Shown piece by piece: positions 8,410 through 17,944 of a stretch of 37,101 nt of DNA (within the stretch, counting starts at the first letter, position 1; the number at the start of each line of letters is the position of its first letter). Origin of the DNA: Snodgrassella alvi_G. GTDB taxonomy: Bacteria; Pseudomonadota; Gammaproteobacteria; Burkholderiales; Neisseriaceae. The notes under the pieces are model-generated. The model was given only the letters and a program-made list of their open reading frames with translations. It did no database searches and had not been told where the DNA came from. Position numbers and translations under genes: made by a program. The DNA is taken from NCBI GenBank assembly GCA_946478525.1, contig CAMLCH010000025.1, forward strand, positions 1-37,101. The letters are read 5' to 3'.

Positions 8410-8991
8410 TTAAATAATTTTATTTGAAACTGGTTTGCCATCAAGTCCTTCCATCATATCAGATAATTCATCTGCATGGTCTTCTTCTTCAGCAAGAATG
8501 TGTTCCAGCATACGTTTAGTGGTAGTGTCGTAATCACCAACATACATAATAGTCTGACGATATAGATCTATAACGATACGTTCAGCAATCAAATCTGATT
8601 CAACCATATCGCGCAGCGTTTCACCTTCAATATATTCAGTCGGAGAACGAGCAATAAAAACATCAGGATTTAAATCTGGTTCACCGCCTAGCTGGGTAAT
8701 ACGTTCAGCCAGCATAGCTGCATGTTTTTGTTCTTGCTCTGCGTGTTCCATAAATTCTTCTTTAACGGCATCCATGAATAAACCTTTAGCCATATAGTAA
8801 TGGCGCAGATAACGCAATACGCATACCCATTCAGAAGCTAGAGCAATATTGAGCATCTCAATAACTTTGTTTACATCTAGCTCGTAAGTAGAGGTAACAG
8901 CACCATCCTGATAATTCTTACGAGCATTACTTCTAAGTTCATCAAATGTACTGAATTTAACATCTCGTTTAAGTGGTTTATTCATGTTCAA
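8410..8991 (-). CDS. bacterioferritin-like ferritin superfamily protein
   Basis: 193 residues forming a four-helix ferritin-like domain (about 40-180), expected to store or detoxify iron in the cytoplasm. Ferroxidase ligands align with E. coli bacterioferritin: E54 (E18), Y61 (Y25), E87 and H90 (E51, H54), E137 (about E94), E169 and H172 (E127, H130). The haem-ligating Met52 is replaced by Gln88, so haem binding in the Bfr manner is unlikely. About 35 N-terminal residues precede the ferritin fold, longer than in Bfr (158 residues), and no bacterioferritin-associated ferredoxin gene is beside it. AAGGAG precedes the ATG. Convergent with purF. A Dps-like or encapsulin-like cargo ferritin is an alternative. 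Confidence 0.85.
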   Translation of the reverse strand: MNMNKPLKRDVKFSTFDELRSNARKNYQDGAVTSTYELDVNKVIEMLNIALASEWVCVLRYLRHYYMAKGLFMDAVKEEFMEHAEQEQKHAAMLAERITQLGGEPDLNPDVFIARSPTEYIEGETLRDMVESDLIAERIVIDLYRQTIMYVGDYDTTTKRMLEHILAEEEDHADELSDMMEGLDGKPVSNKII

Positions 8992-9627
8992 TCTCCTTAT
9001 TTTTATTGATTAAAAGTCATTTTTTGACAATGGTCTGCTTTGTTTAAGTAAACTACTATTGCTTATTACTGTCTACGTAGTTTTATTTAATATAAGTAAT
9101 TGTTATTTATTAAAGATATATTATTGTTATTTTTTTTCTGGTTAGGTAAATTCAATTTTATAAATTTCTTATCAATGCTGTCGTAGTTTAAAATTTTTAT
9201 AAGAATTTATGCTTGAATTTTATTAATTGGTTTTTCAGTAATTTTAAATATTATGGTTTAGTCAGGCTAAAATTTAATTGTGCTATAAAATGAGCAGACT
9301 ACTCATCCAATCTTCACTTTAAAGTTTATTTAGCAAAAATTATATTTTGATGCAGATATTTTTAATGTCATGAATTTTGCTGAGTTATCCAATTTTCACT
9401 ATAGTGGGAATTCGTTTCATTTACAGCCTTACACAAGCTAATTAATCAAGGGTATTTAGACGATAAATGATGTCTAAATAATGGTAAGCAAACTGCAATC
9501 TAACATAATGATAAGATAATTTTTGTGTTAAGATGACAGATTATTTCTGTAGAAATAATTTATGTTATTGATAACAGAAATGATCAATTAGATGAAGTTC
9601 ACAAAATTATTCAGATAAATATTAATA
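8992..9627. other. 636-base AT-rich gap with inverted repeats
   Basis: No gene seen. TATTTAGAC at 9453-9461 and its complement at 9472-9480 form a 9-bp stem with a 10-base loop and no T tract. Just before the phosphatase gene, ATTATTTCT (9540-9548) can pair with 9551-9559, or TTTCTGT (9544-9550) with ACAGAAA (9574-9580); the two pairings exclude each other, which could make a structured leader. Confidence 0.35.
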
Positions 9628-10212
9628 ATGAAATGTAAATCTCCAGAATTAATAAAAAACTTGGCTTCTAAAATAAGTACGTTAATAAATATTATGGCTT
9701 TATGTTGTTTAGGTTTAATGACTGGCGCGTGTCAAAATCAGATTAATTATGAAGGTAGGTTGCCGAACAATTTTTATAAAGTTTCGGATGATTTATTCCG
9801 ATCTCAGCAGCCAACTGCAAAAGAAATGCAGTATCTAAATCAATTAGGGTTTAAAACGGTAGTTAATTTACGCAGATGGCATAGTGATCAATCTGAAATT
9901 AATGATACGCAACTGACTGAACTGTCGATTAAAATGCGTGCCGGTAAAATTGAAGATGATAAAATTATTAGTACATTAAAAGCTATTCAGCGTTCACCTA
10001 AACCAATATTAATTCATTGCTGGCATGGTAGTGATCGCACTGGTGTTATTGTAGCAATGTATCGATTGGTTTTTCAAAACTGGAGTAAAGCTCAGGCAAT
10101 TGATGAATTAATGAAACCAGAATTTGGCCATCATTATAAAGTTTATCCAAATATTGTTAAGTATATTGAAAATGTTGATGTTGAAAAAATTCGAATAGCG
10201 GTTCAAGAATAA
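9628..10212 (+). CDS. exported dual-specificity/tyrosine phosphatase-like protein
   Basis: 194 residues. The P-loop of cysteine phosphatases 'HCWHGSDRTG' is at 130-139 (nucleophile C131, arginine R137), preceded by the typical 'YKVSDDLFRSQQP' (50-62) and 'GFKTVVNLR' (74-82). The N-terminus is hydrophobic at about 18-35 and ends in 'LMTGAC', which could be a lipobox although threonine at -3 is unusual; a periplasmic or outer-membrane-anchored enzyme is likely. Such proteins dephosphorylate phosphotyrosine, phosphoserine or small phosphorylated molecules; the substrate is unknown. No clear ribosome-binding site, and it stands alone in AT-rich DNA with a structured leader. Confidence 0.8.
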   Translation: MKCKSPELIKNLASKISTLINIMALCCLGLMTGACQNQINYEGRLPNNFYKVSDDLFRSQQPTAKEMQYLNQLGFKTVVNLRRWHSDQSEINDTQLTELSIKMRAGKIEDDKIISTLKAIQRSPKPILIHCWHGSDRTGVIVAMYRLVFQNWSKAQAIDELMKPEFGHHYKVYPNIVKYIENVDVEKIRIAVQE

Positions 10213-10498
10213 GTTGTTTAGATTAGTTTATGAATAACTGGTGTATGCTATTTTGAAGGAGTATAGATTAATTTAATGAATTTTGTAGTATTTAAGAAAA
10301 ATATAATAGTTTGATAAAACAAATTTTATTAATTATACAGATTCTTCAATAACTACTATTGTTAAATATATGGTAAAATTATTCACCGAAATTATTACAT
10401 ATTTTACTAATATTTTTTAATGTTAATTATATTAAATAAATATGATAAATGGGTAAAATTGTAAGAAAGATATTTTATATATTGTATTAAGGGAAATT

Positions 10499-10987
10499 AT
10501 GAATAATTTAGACACTAAAGATAATAAAATAGCTAGTACAAGTACAGAAGATTCTAGTCAAACTGAAGTCACTTCTAATCATGGCGTGGAGTCCAAAACT
10601 GATTTTTCGAATATGGATCTGAATAGTAATTGGACTTTTATATTTAATTTTTATGAAGAAAATGGAATACCGAAATTCAAAAATAGTAAGAAATTTAAAG
10701 AAAATTATGGAAAATTGACATATAGAAATAAATTAAAAATATCAAACAATTTTTATGCTTTATTTTTTGGCCCACTATATTACATTTATAAAGGTATGTG
10801 GCGAAAAGCATTAGGATTAATCTTTGCTGTTGGAGTCCTTGACGCAATAGTATCAATTTTTTTGAATTCTCCAAGGGGAATAGGTGCTGCAGATATGGTT
10901 ATTTCTATGACATTGGCTAATCAATCATATTATTTGTATAAAGTAAAGAAGTCAAAATCATTTAATGTATTCGAAAAAATGTTTTAA
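10499..10987 (+). CDS. DUF2628 membrane protein
   Basis: 162 residues. The N-terminal 45 residues are S/T/D/N-rich and probably disordered; then 'WTFIFNFYEENG'. The hallmark of DUF2628 is 'FYALFFGPLYYIYKGMWRKAL' at about 83-103, followed by hydrophobic segments (about 102-122 and 125-145). Function of the family is unknown; small integral inner-membrane proteins. AAGGG lies upstream of the ATG. Monocistronic, ended by a strong terminator. Confidence 0.75.
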   Translation: MNNLDTKDNKIASTSTEDSSQTEVTSNHGVESKTDFSNMDLNSNWTFIFNFYEENGIPKFKNSKKFKENYGKLTYRNKLKISNNFYALFFGPLYYIYKGMWRKALGLIFAVGVLDAIVSIFLNSPRGIGAADMVISMTLANQSYYLYKVKKSKSFNVFEKMF

Positions 10988-11016
10988 AATAATATATAGC
11001 TTTAAAATTTCTATGG

Positions 11017-11056
11017 CGACTATTCAAATCATAAAAATGATTGAATAGTCGTTTTA
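11017..11056 (+). terminator. strong intrinsic terminator after the DUF2628 gene
   Basis: CGACTATTCAAATCAT (11017-11032) pairs with ATGATTGAATAGTCG (11037-11051) with one bulged base, loop AAAA, followed by TTTTATTT. Confidence 0.85.
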
Positions 11057-11228
11057 TTTATTTTAAATTATACATAAATAGAATAATAATTTTAGTTGAA
11101 CAAAGTTATAAAAAGGTTATCAGTATTCATATTTTATATAAATACTAATTTACTGAAATATTTATCAATAGATATTAATTAAGCTAGTTCTTCAAACTTT
11201 TATAAAGCTCATTAAAGTAGTAGATATT

Positions 11229-14200
11229 TCATATTTTTTTGCGCTTTTCCCATTCTTTACTCAGCCGTTTAGCTGAGACAGGATAGGGTGTTTTCAGTTC
11301 TTGCGCAAACAGAGATACACGCAATTCTTCCAGCATCCATTTAAATTCAGCAATAGGAGCCGGAACTGGCTGGTTTTGTTGCTGGTATTGCTGTACTTTT
11401 TCCTTCCACATTTCAGTTAACGCTTCAACATCAGCTTCACGAGCGGCATCGCGAGCAGGATTGCTGCCATATTTATCCATGCGTTTAACCATAGCTTGCA
11501 AATACACGGGTAGGCGAAGCCATTGTTCCCATGGGGTAGCGCTGGCAAAGCCCGGATAAATCAGACTATTCAGTAGCTGACGCAGTAACTGGGTTAATGG
11601 ATGTCTCCCTAAATGACTGTTGACCTCAGCATAGGCTTGAGCAGTTTGTAAGGCATAACAGTTAACGGCTTCTTTTACAGCAGGCAGACGGCTACGGGCG
11701 CGTTTAAGTTGTTCTCTAAATGTTTTTTCGTCACGTGGTAGTTCATCTTCACCAATCAGAGCACGATCAAGAATGGCCTGAGTAAGATCTTCACGTAATG
11801 CTTCAGTACCAAGATGTTTGAGTAGCATGGCTATTTGAGTAAAATCGGCTAAGCCTTTATTCAGATCTTTAATCTGTTCTTTTAATTGCAAGCTCATAAG
11901 GGCAATAACACCATTACGGTGTGCCTGTGTGGCAGCCTCGGCAGTATCAAATAGACGTAAAGCGATGCTGCCATTTTTCTGTTTCTGTAGTGCTAAAAAA
12001 CCGGTCAGTTGTTGCTGTACACGGGCAAATTTAATGCTTTCCGGCAGTGTACCGATATCCCAGATAGTGATATTGTCACGCTCGAATTCATTGCTGTTAT
12101 CGCGAAAGGTGACTGCGGCAGCCTGTCCAAGTTGTTGTTGCAGATAATTCAGATCACGACCACTGGCCAACTCTTTTCCACTATCATCTACTATCTGAAT
12201 GTTGAAATAACAGTGAGCAGGAAGTTGTTGAGTTCGCCAGTTTTCAATATCTATCTGGTTAAGCAGGCGCATATCACCAGCATGCCGGGCAATGGCATGC
12301 GCCAGTTGTGGCAGCAGTGGGGCATTGATATCGGGATGATTGCTGAGAAAGGTAGTAATGAAATCAGGTACTGGAACACAGATACGGCGGATTTGTTTTG
12401 GTAAAGCTTTAATGAGTAGTTGTATTTTTTCCCTAATCATTCCGGGTACCAACCACTCAAGTCGTGCAGCACTGAGACGGTTCAGTAGAGGTAAGGGTAC
12501 AGTGACAGTTACACCGTCCAGTGGATGATGTGGTTCAAAGCGATAAGAAAGTTTGCACTGACCATCTTTAGTGTCTAGATATTCTGGAAACTGACTTTCA
12601 GTAACATTGCTGGCAGCATGCTGCATCAAATCATCGCGACTTAGATATAAAAGTTGCGGGTTTTCCGTTTCAGCTTGTTTACGCCACATTTCAAAGGTAC
12701 GAATATCAGCTAGGGGGAAAGTGCGCCCTTTATTTTCTATGGTTGCCGGCAGGCGCTGATTATAAAAACTAAATAGGGCTTCTTCATCTACCAATACATC
12801 TTGACGGCGAGATTTATGCTCCAGTTCAGTAATTTCTTCAATCAACTGTTGATTATGGCGAAAAAAAGCAGCATTAAGATTACATTCCTGAGCAACTAAG
12901 GCGCCACGAATAAAAATTTCACGTGCTTCTTTGGGATTGATGCGGCCATATGCCACTGGCCGGCGTGGCAGAACGGTTAATCCATACAATGTGATGCGTT
13001 CGCTGGCCACAACTTCTCCACGTTTTTGTTCCCAGTGAGGGTCAAAGTAATGGTAGCGTAATAGATGCGGTACTTCACTTTCTATCCATTCCGGTTCGAT
13101 TTTACCAATATCTCTTGCATAGAGTCTGGATGTTTCAGTTAGTTCAGCGGCAACAACCCATTTAGGCTTACTTTTAAACAGTGCAGAAGCCGGGAACAGA
13201 TGGAAATGGATACCGCGGGCACCAGTATAATCGTGTCCTTCAGGGCTTTTAAGGCCGATATTGGCAATCAGCCCGGTGAGCAAGGAGCGATGAATTTGTT
13301 CATAACTGGCTTCTTTAGCCTGTTGTCGGGCATGGCGCTGTTGACGACGTTTTATTTGCTGTTGTTTATGCTTAGCAGACAAATCTGCATCATGGTTATT
13401 GCTCACTGGCAGTGCAGAGTTGAGTTTAGGGGATTGTCGGTAAGCGCTGGTTTTGTCAGTTAGTCCGATATCAATTGCTATCTGTGCCAATTGATGATGC
13501 AATTCACGCCATTCACGCATACGCAGATGGGAAAGAAAATACTGGTGACACCACTGGATCATTTGACGGTTCGATAAGCCTTTATCGCGTTCACGCTGAT
13601 ATGAATCCCAGATATTCAGATAGGCAAGAAAATCAGACTGTTTATCATTAAAACGTTCATGAACTTTTGAGGCCGCCTCTCGCGCTTCAAGTGGTCGTTC
13701 GCGCGGATCCTGAATCGACAGCGCTGCCACGATAATCAGCATTTCAGCAACACATTGCAGCCGCACCGCCGCCAGTAACATACGGCTGATACGTGGATCT
13801 ACGGGCAACCGAGCCATCTGTTCGCCAATTCTGGTAAGCTGGTTACTGTCATTCAACGCACCCAACTCGATCAAAGCCTGATAACCATCATTGATGTAAC
13901 GCTGTTCCGGAGCCTGTAAAAAAGGAAAGGCATTCACATCACCAAGTTTCAAACTGATCATGCGCAAAATGACTGCTGCTAAGTTGCTGCGAATAATTTC
14001 AGGATCAGTAAAAGCTGGTCGCTGATTAAAATCTTCTTCACTGTATAGACGAATACAAATACCAGCGGCAACACGTCCACATCGACCAGCACGTTGCCGT
14101 GCCGCCGCCTGGCTAATGGGTTCAATATGTAATTGTTCAACTTTAGCTCTGGCTGAATAACGTTTCACTCTGGCCAGACCACTATCGATTACGTAACGAA

Positions 14201-15284
14201 TACCAGGCACAGTAAGGGATGTTTCGGCAACGTTAGTCGCAAGTACGATACGTCGCTGTCGACCATTTGGATGAAAAATTTTGTATTGCTCGCTAGCAGA
14301 GAGACGTGCAAATAAGGGTAGTATTTCATCATGACGTCTAAGAGGAGATTGTCGCAAAGCATGGGCAGCTTCACGGATCTCTCGCTCACCGGGCAGAAAA
14401 ATCAGAATATCGCCATTACCTTCCCTTGCCAGTTCATCAGCAGCATCGACAATAGCATCATTAATCTCAATTTCAGCTTCATCGGCATCGATGCTATGCA
14501 AAGGACGATAGCGTATTTCTACAGGGTAGGTGCGCCCGGAAACTTCGATTACTGGAGCGGGTGTTCCATGGATAGTGAAGTGTTGGCTAAAGCGTTCGGC
14601 ATCGATGGTTGCCGAAGTAATAATGACTTTTAAATCAGGTCGACGCGGAAGTAACTGCTTCAGATAGCCAAGGAGAAAATCAATGTTCAGACTGCGCTCG
14701 TGTGCTTCGTCAATAATAATGGTGTCGTAAGCAGTAAGAAAACGGTCAGTCTGAGTTTCCGCCAGTAAAATACCGTCTGTCATCAGTTTAATATAACTGT
14801 CGGGAGCGGTTTTGTCGTTGAATCGAACTTTGTAACCTACGCTTCGGCCTATCTGACTGTGTAATTCTTCAGCAATCCGCTCGGCCACGGAACGTGCAGC
14901 CAGCCGTCGTGGTTGAGTATGACCAATTAATCCGGCTACGCCACGACCCAGTTCAAGGCAAATTTTCGGTAATTGGGTAGTTTTACCTGAGCCTGTTTCA
15001 CCGCACACGATAACTACCTGATGATGGCTGATGGCGTCTTTGATTTCTGTGCGTTTCTCATGAACTGGTAATGTATTGTCATATTCTGGCACAGGCAGAA
15101 GAGCTAGCCGTTGCAAGTAAATCTGATGAGAATGTTGAAAGCGACTGGCTATCTTTTCCTCACCACCGAAGCGGTTGGGATTTTTACTGGCACGTTGTAG
15201 AAAATAACGGTCTTTACACAGGATTTGATCAAGTTCGTATGCGGGCATGGCACAAAATTCTGCCGAAAATTTATCGATGAACAT
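11229..15284 (-). CDS. hrpA: ATP-dependent RNA helicase HrpA
   Basis: 1351-residue DEAH-box RNA helicase, the usual length of long HrpA proteins (about 1300). HrpA in E. coli rescues stalled or collided ribosomes by acting on mRNA. Motifs in order: Walker A 'GETGSGKTT' (95-103), 'TQPRRLAARSVAERI' (123-137), DEAH (192-195, 'DEAHERSLNIDF'), 'ITSATIDAERF', 'NVAETSLTVPGIRYVIDSG', and motif VI 'QRAGRCGR'; then the helicase-associated and OB-fold regions and the long DUF3418 C-terminal part ('EWLVPGMIREKIQ', 'FKWMLEELRVSLFAQEL'). Neither the ATG at 15284 nor the in-frame ATG 12 codons later has a good ribosome-binding site, so the start is uncertain. Nothing suggests truncation. Confidence 0.96.
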   Translation of the reverse strand: MFIDKFSAEFCAMPAYELDQILCKDRYFLQRASKNPNRFGGEEKIASRFQHSHQIYLQRLALLPVPEYDNTLPVHEKRTEIKDAISHHQVVIVCGETGSGKTTQLPKICLELGRGVAGLIGHTQPRRLAARSVAERIAEELHSQIGRSVGYKVRFNDKTAPDSYIKLMTDGILLAETQTDRFLTAYDTIIIDEAHERSLNIDFLLGYLKQLLPRRPDLKVIITSATIDAERFSQHFTIHGTPAPVIEVSGRTYPVEIRYRPLHSIDADEAEIEINDAIVDAADELAREGNGDILIFLPGEREIREAAHALRQSPLRRHDEILPLFARLSASEQYKIFHPNGRQRRIVLATNVAETSLTVPGIRYVIDSGLARVKRYSARAKVEQLHIEPISQAAARQRAGRCGRVAAGICIRLYSEEDFNQRPAFTDPEIIRSNLAAVILRMISLKLGDVNAFPFLQAPEQRYINDGYQALIELGALNDSNQLTRIGEQMARLPVDPRISRMLLAAVRLQCVAEMLIIVAALSIQDPRERPLEAREAASKVHERFNDKQSDFLAYLNIWDSYQRERDKGLSNRQMIQWCHQYFLSHLRMREWRELHHQLAQIAIDIGLTDKTSAYRQSPKLNSALPVSNNHDADLSAKHKQQQIKRRQQRHARQQAKEASYEQIHRSLLTGLIANIGLKSPEGHDYTGARGIHFHLFPASALFKSKPKWVVAAELTETSRLYARDIGKIEPEWIESEVPHLLRYHYFDPHWEQKRGEVVASERITLYGLTVLPRRPVAYGRINPKEAREIFIRGALVAQECNLNAAFFRHNQQLIEEITELEHKSRRQDVLVDEEALFSFYNQRLPATIENKGRTFPLADIRTFEMWRKQAETENPQLLYLSRDDLMQHAASNVTESQFPEYLDTKDGQCKLSYRFEPHHPLDGVTVTVPLPLLNRLSAARLEWLVPGMIREKIQLLIKALPKQIRRICVPVPDFITTFLSNHPDINAPLLPQLAHAIARHAGDMRLLNQIDIENWRTQQLPAHCYFNIQIVDDSGKELASGRDLNYLQQQLGQAAAVTFRDNSNEFERDNITIWDIGTLPESIKFARVQQQLTGFLALQKQKNGSIALRLFDTAEAATQAHRNGVIALMSLQLKEQIKDLNKGLADFTQIAMLLKHLGTEALREDLTQAILDRALIGEDELPRDEKTFREQLKRARSRLPAVKEAVNCYALQTAQAYAEVNSHLGRHPLTQLLRQLLNSLIYPGFASATPWEQWLRLPVYLQAMVKRMDKYGSNPARDAAREADVEALTEMWKEKVQQYQQQNQPVPAPIAEFKWMLEELRVSLFAQELKTPYPVSAKRLSKEWEKRKKI

Positions 15285-15765
15285 GATTATAGCAAATCCG
15301 CCTGAAATGCTTTTTTAAGAAAGTTACAAAGATGATCAGTAGCTATTGATAGGGGTTAAACTAAGTAACTGGAAAATAGTGCTGCTTAGGTATCAATTAA
15401 CGAATAGCAGTTTTTAATTTTGCCAAAACTTTTCTACTAATTAAATTTATTCCTTAATTTCTTAGTTTCTTTAACAATAGTAACTAATTAGAATTAAATC
15501 TATAAACAATACAATAAATCCGTAGGAAAATCATTATATTTAATCCACTGGCATTAACGGTTAAATTTTTAATGGTGGCAGTGAAAAAGAACAAATATTT
15601 TTCCAAGTTTGTAATAACGAGAATTTCTTTGAAAGCTCATAATAATCAGTGAATTAAATTTCATGAGTATATTATGTTGTTTTATTATCCTTTTTGCAAA
15701 TTCGGTTTCAAAAAAACAAATTGAACATTTCCATGATTTCGATTCCTTATAGAATATAGATCATA
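15285..15765. other. AT-rich gap without gene
   Basis: 481 bases between hrpA and the ABC ATPase gene. An imperfect inverted repeat around 15548-15586 (CCACTGGCATTAA against TTAATGGTGGCAGTG) has no T tract. I see no coding signal. Confidence 0.3.
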
Positions 15766-16524
15766 CTAAAGATGATGGATGACCAATGGCTTGCCATGTT
15801 GAGTAATGACTTTTGCATCCAGATTAAAAATGGATTTAATATTTTCAGTGGTAATTATTTGCTCTGGTGAGCCTTGCATAATAATCTGCCCGTTATTCAT
15901 CGCTACGATATGGTCAGCATATCCTGCTGCCATATTAATATCATGCACAACTATGATAGTCGAAAGTCCTTGTTCAGTGGTAAGTCGACGCAATAAGCGC
16001 ATTAGCTCTCTAGCATGATACATATCGAGGTTGTTAAGTGGTTCATCCAAAATAATATGTTTCGTTTGCTGACAAAAAATCATGGCAACCAAAGCACGCT
16101 GACGTTGTCCCCCAGAAAGTGCACTTAAGTAGCGGTGTTGCAGTTGTGTTAGCTCAAAGCACTGTAACGCCTGATCAACTATCTGTTGATCTTTAAGCTG
16201 TACACGGCCGTGATTATGTGGATAACGACCAAACATCAATAGATCCCGTACGGTAATGCGACTGTGAATATTGTTTTCTTGGGCAAGAATAGCCAATTTT
16301 TGAGCAATAGCAGTGGAGTTGCTGTGGTTAACATCTAATTCATCAATATGAATGCTACCTTGTTGTAAAGATTGTAATCGCGCAATCAGTGAAAACAATG
16401 TCGATTTACCGGCACCATTAGGACCAATCAACGCAGTAATACTTTTATCCGGTATATCAAGATTGATATCGTTGAGAATGGTGTTGCCATGTATTTGGTG
16501 GTAAACATTTTTAATGGAAATCAT
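15766..16524 (-). CDS. ferric-siderophore ABC transporter ATPase (CeuD/FatE/YclP type)
   Basis: 252-residue ABC ATPase that would power import of a ferric siderophore through the inner membrane. Walker A 'GPNGAGKST' at 34-42, Q-loop 'ILAQENNIHSRITVRDLL' about 78-95, signature 'LSALSGGQRQRA' about 132-143, Walker B/D-loop 'HIILDEPLNNLD' about 156-167, H-loop 'VVHD' about 193-196. The 'ISIKNV...ILNDINLDIP' start and length are those of the CeuBCDE/FatBCDE/YclNOPQ branch, which fits the two permeases and binding protein found at 27.6-30.7 kb on the same strand. In those systems the ATPase normally follows the second permease; here about 11 kb lie between. A Fur-like box upstream suggests its own iron-regulated promoter. 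No strong ribosome-binding site. Confidence 0.92.
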   Translation of the reverse strand: MISIKNVYHQIHGNTILNDINLDIPDKSITALIGPNGAGKSTLFSLIARLQSLQQGSIHIDELDVNHSNSTAIAQKLAILAQENNIHSRITVRDLLMFGRYPHNHGRVQLKDQQIVDQALQCFELTQLQHRYLSALSGGQRQRALVAMIFCQQTKHIILDEPLNNLDMYHARELMRLLRRLTTEQGLSTIIVVHDINMAAGYADHIVAMNNGQIIMQGSPEQIITTENIKSIFNLDAKVITQHGKPLVIHHL

Positions 16525-16789
16525 GATGGTTTGAAGTTTATTTACATTACAATTTATAAGCTGCCGGTACTTTACCGAATAACATCCAGCTACCTTAAGA
16601 TAAAAAAGATACCTAAAATGGACTAAATATTGAGTTTTGCATTGACAATAAAATTATGACATTAATAAATGTTTTTTTTCTCAATTACCCGAACAGAAAA
16701 TATTAACACAATAAATTTTTACTAATAATTATTTACATAAAAAGAATAACCTGTCTAAAAATTCAAAGCCTGAAGAGGATATTTCATTT

Positions 16790-16808
16790 TTGATTGATTA
16801 TCATTATT
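16790..16808 (-). promoter_or_regulatory. Fur-like box upstream of the ABC ATPase
   Basis: 14 of 19 positions match the Fur palindrome (GATAATGATAATCATTATC read on the minus strand); the half containing GATTATCATTATT is nearly perfect (12 of 13). It lies about 270 bases before the ATPase start, in a 675-base gap (16525-17199) with no gene, and would give the separated ATPase gene iron control. Confidence 0.5.
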
Positions 16809-17088
16809 ATTATTATAACTCTAATAATAACTAAGTAGATATTATTCATTTCTATGTGACAATATTATTTTAGTATAACGACGCTAATGTGAAATAAAAC
16901 CTTATAATAATCATGATATTGGTATGATTGAACAAATCTATGATTTAGCCAGTATGGTTAATGGTGAAGATTATGGATTTTTCAGTTAGTAATGAGAACT
17001 AAAATAGTTTGGTGAAAATTAAGCAGAAGTCTTTTCAATTAATGACCACTAGGTTATGAAATCTATAGTTTCAAGAGGTTCAGAAAAT

Positions 17089-17127
17089 GAAAAAGCTATC
17101 GACATCAATAGAAGTGATAGCTTTTTC
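17089..17127 (-). terminator. intrinsic terminator after the DUF4125 gene
   Basis: GAAAAAGCTATC (17089-17100) pairs perfectly with GATAGCTTTTTC (17116-17127). The A/T ends of the stem provide a T run in both directions. It closes the minus-strand transcript ending at 17200 and insulates the ATPase gene. Confidence 0.75.
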
Positions 17128-17199
17128 GCCATAAAAACAATATTTATGACCAGTCAATAGTTCGTTAAAACCGTCAGTTGATAAGAGGTAAAATCCTTC

Positions 17200-17943
17200 T
17201 CAATGATAAAATTTTGGTAAATCATAATTTAATAATGCTGATGTGAGGTTTGCCAGACTAGTTGTATTATCAATAGGTATTTCAATACCGCATGAATGGC
17301 AACAGCATCCTCTAGCAGATGAGCTAGACTGATCAGATTTACCCAAATCAGTTTCTTTTGCTTGCTCAGTTGGCTTCGAATCCTGTAATGATTGATAATA
17401 GGCTATAGTCTTTGCAAATATTTCTTTTACTAAATTGCGGTGGTTTTTACTGGCTTCCTGCACATCATGCAAACACAGTTGTAAGGTTTCAATAGAATAA
17501 GTTAATAATTCACCGTGTAAATAGGTTAGAGCAGATTCATTTTTAACCGCAGCGATGAATTTTTGCGTTTCTTCATCAACAGCTTGCCGTTGCCAGTAAG
17601 TGAAAAAGGTCATAATTTCATCTACCAGCTGCTGTTTATGTGGAGAAATCACAGGTAAATAATCTTTGATCTGTTGGTATTCAGCACTGTGGGTGGCCTC
17701 CATCATGCGTGCATACTTTTCAGTCATCATATTATGATTATTATTAGTCGCTACGGTAAGATCATGTAAGTAACTTTGTAAGGTTAGATCTTGCCAAATA
17801 GATGCTTGTATGGCTCGCATGACAAAAAAAGTTGCTGGATGATTCTGGCAATTTGCCGGTCCTTCGCTATTTTGAACTTTAGAAAATTGTGCCCATTCAA
17901 TAGCGATTATTTGTTGAATTAATGCTGAGGTATCGGTTTTCAT
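17200..17943 (-). CDS. DUF4125 family protein
   Basis: 247 residues from the ATG at 17943, one base after the stop of the DUF4037 gene; an in-frame TTG three codons earlier would overlap it. The family pattern is visible: 'IIAIEWAQFSKVQNSEG' at the N-terminus, 'CQNHPATFFVMRAIQAS', 'NMMTEKYARMMEATHSAEY' and 'PVISPHKQQLVDEI'. A C-terminal cysteine-rich patch 'ARGCCCHSCGIEIP' could bind metal. DUF4125 has no established function; genes for DUF4125 and DUF4037 proteins are, to my knowledge, often neighbours in gut bacteria. Last gene of the minus-strand operon divergent from the cut genes; followed by a terminator. Soluble, cytosolic by appearance. Confidence 0.75.
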   Translation of the reverse strand: MKTDTSALIQQIIAIEWAQFSKVQNSEGPANCQNHPATFFVMRAIQASIWQDLTLQSYLHDLTVATNNNHNMMTEKYARMMEATHSAEYQQIKDYLPVISPHKQQLVDEIMTFFTYWQRQAVDEETQKFIAAVKNESALTYLHGELLTYSIETLQLCLHDVQEASKNHRNLVKEIFAKTIAYYQSLQDSKPTEQAKETDLGKSDQSSSSARGCCCHSCGIEIPIDNTTSLANLTSALLNYDLPKFYH

Positions 17944-17944
17944 A

